Assembly (NCBI GenBank): GCA_944389895.1
Contig: CALXOA010000128.1
Coordinates: 38,232 to 102,231, forward strand
DNA from: an uncultured Victivallis sp.
GTDB taxonomy: Bacteria; Verrucomicrobiota; Lentisphaeria; Victivallales; Victivallaceae
DNA: 64,000 nt
Direction of reading: 5' to 3'
The position numbers were made by a program, and so were the translations under genes. This document shows, in pieces, positions 63,091-64,000 of this stretch; positions within the stretch are counted from its first letter, which is position 1, and each line of letters begins with the position of its first letter. The notes under the pieces were generated by a model that was not told the origin of the DNA, ran no database searches, and saw only the letters and a program-made list of their open reading frames with translations.

Positions 63091-63119
63091 AATATACCCC
63101 CTCAATCCGTTTTTGCGAA
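63091..63119 (-). promoter_or_regulatory. Promoter of nagA
   Basis: Minus-strand TTCGCA (63119-63114), 17 bases, TATATT (63096-63091), 66-94 bases before ATG 63025. Confidence 0.55.
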
Positions 63120-63140
63120 CGAAAAGCGCCGAAAAGCCGG

Positions 63141-63926
63141 TTACTCGGTATTGATATGCCCGGCAAGCCGCTCCCGGCGATACTCCCCGGGCGTCGATGC
63201 GGTCTGACGGAAAAACTGCCGCCGGAAATAGGCAGGATCGTTGAAACCTGCCTCAAAAGCGATTTCCTTCACCGACTTGCGGCTGCCGCAGAGCTCCTTG
63301 CAGGCGAAACGGATCCGGGCCTGATTGATCGCCGCGACCACGGAGCAACCGAAATTCCGCCGGAAAATCCGACCGAGATAATCAGGATGGCAGCCGAGTT
63401 CCATCGCAAGCGAGGCGGTTGAAATATCCTCCTCAAATCGAAGCCGGATCAATTCCGCCGCCTTCTGGGCCAGCTGTGCCGGGACCCGGTCTCCGCCGGC
63501 ATCCGGCTCTTCGGCGGCATCGGAAAGCAGAAGTTCCCCCAGCAGATCAAGCCGGACGGAGTTTCCACCGTCACGCTGCTCTGCGAGCAACCGCCCGAAA
63601 TCCTCGGCAAACCGTTCCGGCCGGGCAGCCGGAGCCATTCCCGCAAGCGCCCGCAACCGTTCCTCCGACTCCGGTCCCCGCGGCAGAAAATGGCACCAGA
63701 AAAAGGAGAGTTCCGCACAGTAGGCGGCAAGCCCGCCATGGCGACACCCGGGGCGCAGAACCAGCCGGTCTCCGGCCGCGAGCCGGAACTCCCGATCCTC
63801 CTCAAACATTTCAAGCGTTCCGGAGATCACCAGAATCAATTCGTAGGAATCGATCACCCGGGTCGTATGCCGCCCCCGGCCCCGTGAGATGAAACGGCCG
63901 GCATTGAGAGTTCGGCTCAATTCCAT
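63141..63926 (-). CDS. AraC-family transcription regulator
   Basis: 261-aa regulator with an N-terminal cupin-like sensor domain (RHTTRVIDSYELILVISGTLEMFEEDREFRLAAGDRLVLRPGCRHGG) and C-terminal AraC helix-turn-helix pair (ISTASLAMELGCHPDYLGRIFRRNFGCSV, SVKEIAFEAGFNDPAYFRRQF, STPGEYRRERL). Probably activates a sugar-use operon. ATG 63926 follows AAGGAGG by seven bases. Its start overlaps the end of a second AraC gene, so the two are one transcript. Confidence 0.9.
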   Translation of the reverse strand: MELSRTLNAGRFISRGRGRHTTRVIDSYELILVISGTLEMFEEDREFRLAAGDRLVLRPGCRHGGLAAYCAELSFFWCHFLPRGPESEERLRALAGMAPAARPERFAEDFGRLLAEQRDGGNSVRLDLLGELLLSDAAEEPDAGGDRVPAQLAQKAAELIRLRFEEDISTASLAMELGCHPDYLGRIFRRNFGCSVVAAINQARIRFACKELCGSRKSVKEIAFEAGFNDPAYFRRQFFRQTASTPGEYRRERLAGHINTE

Positions 63927-64000
63927 CCGGCGCCTCCTTTCCGGGGGGTCCCGCCCTGACCGGCCGTACTCCGTTTCCGATACTCCCGCGGCGAACAACC
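63917..64000 (-). CDS. C-terminus of a second AraC-family regulator, cut by window edge
   Basis: The last 84 bases read GCSPREYRKRSTAGQGGTPR followed by KGGAGWN and a stop at 63919-63917. G-C-S-P-R-E-Y-R-K-R is the conserved end of the AraC helix-turn-helix domain. It overlaps the start of the next AraC gene by ten bases, giving a tandem pair. Confidence 0.75.
   Translation of the reverse strand, partial: GCSPREYRKRSTAGQGGTPRKGGAGWN

Overview
The window looks like part of the chromosome of a Lentisphaerota (Victivallis-like) bacterium or another member of the PVC group. This placement is inference. It rests on several prepilin-like proteins with the [17 protein letters not shown] segment and a cargo half typical of this group, on a GreA carrying a ~540-residue N-terminal extension as in Chlamydiae, on dense glycoside-hydrolase/LacI/GntR/AraC gene sets, on diderm features (lipoprotein, surface sugar synthesis) and on a high-GC coding pattern. 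I found no phage, IS element, CRISPR array, rRNA or tRNA.

Layout. 1-7.4 kb: housekeeping, with a divergent transketolase (cut by the left edge) and ruvB, a zinc-ribbon coiled-coil protein, an AlbA_2 protein and a DinG-type helicase. 7.4-18.5 kb: a ten-gene minus-strand operon for a nonulosonic (pseudaminic-type) acid and its glycan: pseB, pseC, a TIM-barrel/GNAT fusion, pseI, an aldo-keto reductase, pseF, a class III PLP enzyme, an unassigned protein, an ABC flippase and a GT2. Opposite it, 18.8-22.9 kb carries a PseA-like amidotransferase and acetyltransferases, including a GNAT-GNAT-GrpB fusion. 22.9-26 kb: a sugar isomerase, a ~750-base non-coding stretch with DnaA-box-like sites (possible oriC) and dnaA.

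26-36.4 kb: a compact Bat (aerotolerance-type) pair made of two fusions (BatB+BatC, BatD+BatE), purT, a PD-(D/E)XK/Fe-S type protein, the long GreA and a phosphoesterase. 36.5-43.7 kb: serA, two unassigned small proteins, rlmH, mnmA and clpC. 43.9-56.5 kb: carbohydrate region with a SUMF1-like/GH fusion enzyme, two prepilin-like proteins, a GntR/LacI hybrid regulator with an AraR-like operator, a LacI regulator, a secreted alpha/alpha-barrel protein, a K+/H+ antiporter, D-lactate dehydrogenase and a GH130 enzyme. 56.5-64 kb: a two-component system, a META lipoprotein, an exported nitroreductase, a membrane protein, a SAM methyltransferase, nagA and two tandem AraC regulators, the second cut by the right edge.

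Promoters are readable by eye in many places as TTGAMA-N17-TATATT-like pairs. The most notable signals are the pse operon without a recognisable PseG but with a TIM-barrel/GNAT fusion; structured leaders on both sides of its divergent promoter; cysteine-rich C-terminal tails on transketolase and lactate dehydrogenase; the 30-unit XQQ repeat in the BatB/C fusion; and clear operators before the GntR-type and GH130 genes. All function calls come from reading motifs; no database search was run.
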